Shown here: positions 33,242 through 34,738 of the stretch, one piece after another
Position numbering within the stretch: position 1 is the stretch's first letter
How the letters are laid out: each line of letters opens with the position of its first letter
From: Planctomycetota bacterium
GTDB taxonomy: Bacteria; Planctomycetota; UBA11346
DNA length: 34,738 bases
Assembly (NCBI GenBank): GCA_023150565.1
Contig: JAKLKR010000025.1
Span: forward strand, 1-34,738
Reading direction: 5' to 3'
The notes under the pieces: model-generated
What the model saw: the letters and a program-made list of their open reading frames with translations, nothing else
Databases searched by the model: none
Told to the model about the DNA's origin: nothing
Program-made: the position numbers and the translations under genes

Positions 33242-33282
33242 GGTGTGCGCGCCTGGTGAATCCGGGGTATGCTGTTCCCATG
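33242..33282 (+). promoter_or_regulatory. Promoter-like block giving a leaderless pseudopilin mRNA (second copy)
   Basis: GGTGTGCGC (33242-33250), 17 bp, TATGCT (33268-33273), 6 bp, ATG (33280). Spacing is the same to the base as in the block before the first pseudopilin, while the sequence between differs. No Shine-Dalgarno is present. Confidence 0.5.
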
Positions 33283-34068
33283 GTCACTCCCGGTCGCCGC
33301 TGCGGCTTCACCCTGATCGAATTGCTGGTGGTGATCTCGATCATCGCCGTGCTGGCGAGCATGCTGATGCCGGCGATCGGCGCCGTGCGCGAGCGCGCCA
33401 CCCGCATGAGCTGCGGCAGCAGCCTGCGCCAGGTCGGGATGGCCGCCGTCGCCTATGCCGGCGACAACGAGGGCTTCTTCCCCCCCGCCCATGACAACCC
33501 CAACGCCCATGTCTGGTCATTGGCCAATGGCGTCGGTCCCAACGGCCTGGGCTTCCTCACCGACGGCTACCTGGACACCACTGCCGGCATCGTCTGCCCC
33601 AGCTTCAACCGGCGCAACGCCTGGGGCACCTATGCCAGCCTCGCTGCCTGCGGCGCCAAGATGGCCGGCTACCGCTACAACGGCAACCCGCGCGCCAGCC
33701 CGCCCACGGTGGCCTGGGGCGACTTCTCGATCGCCACCCAGCGGTTCTACATCCGCAACGGCTGGCCGGTCGGCCCGACCCAGCTCAAGAAGCAGTCGGG
33801 GGGATCGATCGTGAGCTTTACCGGCTCCAGCTCAGTGGTGGTGCTGGCCTACGATGTGATCACCGAGCAGACCGACATCATGCGCGTGTTCCATCCCCAC
33901 CCCGCCAACCGCACCACCAACACCGCCGGCGCGGTCCCCCTGGTGCCGGGCGGGAATGCGGTGTTCACCGATGGGCACGTGGAGTGGCTGCAGACCGCGA
34001 GCTGGGGCAAGGAATCCGGCTCGGGCGGTCCCACCGGGGAATATTACTGCCCGGTCTCCGGATTCTGA
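33280..34068 (+). CDS. Pseudopilin-like H-X9-DG protein (second copy)
   Basis: A 262-residue paralogue of the product of 29794-30579. The leader MVTPGRRCG is followed by [20 protein letters not shown], with Gly before the cleavage site and Glu5. Shared stretches include [47 protein letters not shown], and a related C-terminus ([10 protein letters not shown] against [10 protein letters not shown]). The H-X9-DG signature is thus present. An in-frame ATG at 33214 would add 22 residues that do not match the first copy at protein level, so the short start is preferred. The partner membrane-protein gene begins 12 bp after the stop. Confidence 0.88.
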   Translation: MVTPGRRCGFTLIELLVVISIIAVLASMLMPAIGAVRERATRMSCGSSLRQVGMAAVAYAGDNEGFFPPAHDNPNAHVWSLANGVGPNGLGFLTDGYLDTTAGIVCPSFNRRNAWGTYASLAACGAKMAGYRYNGNPRASPPTVAWGDFSIATQRFYIRNGWPVGPTQLKKQSGGSIVSFTGSSSVVVLAYDVITEQTDIMRVFHPHPANRTTNTAGAVPLVPGGNAVFTDGHVEWLQTASWGKESGSGGPTGEYYCPVSGF

Positions 34069-34080
34069 ACCGCCAGCCCC

Positions 34081-34638
34081 ATGACCCTTCCTCCACTGCT
34101 CAGGCGTCCCGGGGTGGCGATCGGCCTGATCCTGGCCCTGGTCGGGCTCTCGGTGTGGATAAACTGGCCGCGACCGCCGGCGCTGCACCTGCCCCGGCTT
34201 GATTCCCAGGCACTGGTGGCGCTGGGATCCACCACCGACGATCGGCATCAGCTGCTGGTGCACATGTCAGCGCTGCTGTACCGCAGCGACGGCCGCTTCG
34301 CCTGCTGGAAGGAGCTGCCGGAGACGGCCCGGCCGCTGTGGACCACCCTCAACCTGGAGGCGGAGCTGGAACGCGGGTCGGGGGTGCTGCGCCTCCCGGC
34401 CCAGGAGGGGGCCTCGACCCCGGCCGACGCCGCCGACGGCTATGAGGCCATGGGGGCTGCGGCGCTGGCCGCGGTCCTGCGCGACATGGTCCCGGGCCTG
34501 TCCGACCCCGGGCGGCCGCCTCCGGCCGCGCTCCGCACCGCCTTCGAGCGGCGCTGGTGCGAGATGCTGCCCAAGGCCCAGGCGGCGCGCCTGGCCTGGA
34601 TCCGCGCCCACGCCGACGAGATCGCCCGGCCGCACTGA
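34081..34638 (+). CDS. Single-pass membrane protein partnered with the pseudopilin (second copy)
   Basis: A 185-residue paralogue of the product of 30593-31177. A short N-terminus leads to one membrane helix (GVAIGLILALVGLSVWI, about 11-27), then NWPRPP and LPRLDSQALVALG. The soluble domain keeps DDRHQLLVHMSALLYR, RPLWTTLNLE, AADGYEAMGAAALAAVLRDMVP and AWIRAHADEIA. It begins 12 bp after the pseudopilin stop, again without a Shine-Dalgarno; the stop-to-start spacer resembles that of the first copy. Conservation of both the pair and its spacing supports a joint function. Function unknown. Confidence 0.75.
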   Translation: MTLPPLLRRPGVAIGLILALVGLSVWINWPRPPALHLPRLDSQALVALGSTTDDRHQLLVHMSALLYRSDGRFACWKELPETARPLWTTLNLEAELERGSGVLRLPAQEGASTPADAADGYEAMGAAALAAVLRDMVPGLSDPGRPPPAALRTAFERRWCEMLPKAQAARLAWIRAHADEIARPH

Positions 34639-34663
34639 CGGGCGCCACCAGCGCCGCGCCGGT

Positions 34664-34714
34664 CGCTGGGTAGCGCCGGGTTCAGCCGGTACGGACGGCG
34701 GGCTTCAGCCCGCC
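34664..34714. repeat. Short GC palindromes with a GGCTTCAGCC core
   Basis: GGCGGGCTTCAGCCCGCC at 34697-34714 is a near-perfect palindrome (8-bp stem). Just before it, CCGGGTTCAGCCGG (34676-34689) is a weaker relative, so two units stand in tandem. No T-run follows. It lies downstream of the last gene and may be a REP-like repeat or a 3' stabilising hairpin. Confidence 0.6.
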
Positions 34715-34738
34715 GCAGAGCCGGGGCGGGGGAATGGG

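Noticed and set aside
30593..34638. Firm assignment of the two membrane proteins to DUF4375/DMP19
   Set aside because: Only a faint resemblance in the helical end; the family's NGGF motif is absent.

Overview
The window is about 34.7 kb of very GC-rich DNA with dense coding and long spurious antisense frames. Gene content points to a free-living bacterium of the Planctomycetota/Lentisphaerota/Verrucomicrobiota group or a close relative. The main signs are prepilin-type proteins of the H-X9-DG class, a GntR/LacI hybrid regulator, a PVC-style soluble Ser/Thr kinase, and very large secreted proteins built from FlgD-type Ig folds, NHL/PQQ propellers and CBM9-like domains. This placement rests on family recognition from memory, so the phylum is an inference.

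Left part (1-6394): the 3' portion of a MocR-type aminotransferase gene, then a dispersed repeat, then an isolated flagellar hook gene (flgE). Convergent to it is a minus-strand set: a ComM/YifB-like AAA+ ATPase, a TrmJ-like SPOUT RNA methyltransferase and a Ser/Thr protein kinase. From 6395 onward every gene lies on the plus strand.

Right part (6395-34738): a GntR/LacI-type regulator is followed by what looks like a polysaccharide-utilisation or surface-glycan locus without any transporter or SusC/SusD pair. It holds three giant exported proteins (1359, 1510 and 1406 aa) with a common core and different N-terminal modules, an (alpha/alpha)6-type glycosidase, two SGNH esterases, a large secreted protein of unknown function with an N-terminal CBM9-like domain, and a GH2 beta-mannosidase-like enzyme. 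Near the right end a two-gene module (pseudopilin plus single-pass membrane protein) occurs twice, on either side of the GH2 gene.

Regulation visible in sequence: an AT-rich, roughly 29-bp motif occurs three times, before the first giant gene and before each pseudopilin gene, suggesting one regulon possibly controlled by the adjacent GntR/LacI protein. Both pseudopilin genes also share a promoter-like block placed so that transcription would start at the ATG (leaderless mRNA).

Non-coding repeats: an inverted pair of about 120-140 bp with heptamer-rich arms, a 136-bp palindromic element with 24-bp perfect arms, a purine-only tract, and a short GC palindrome at the right edge. No rRNA, tRNA, CRISPR array, transposase or integrase was recognised. 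No gap between genes exceeds 300 bases.
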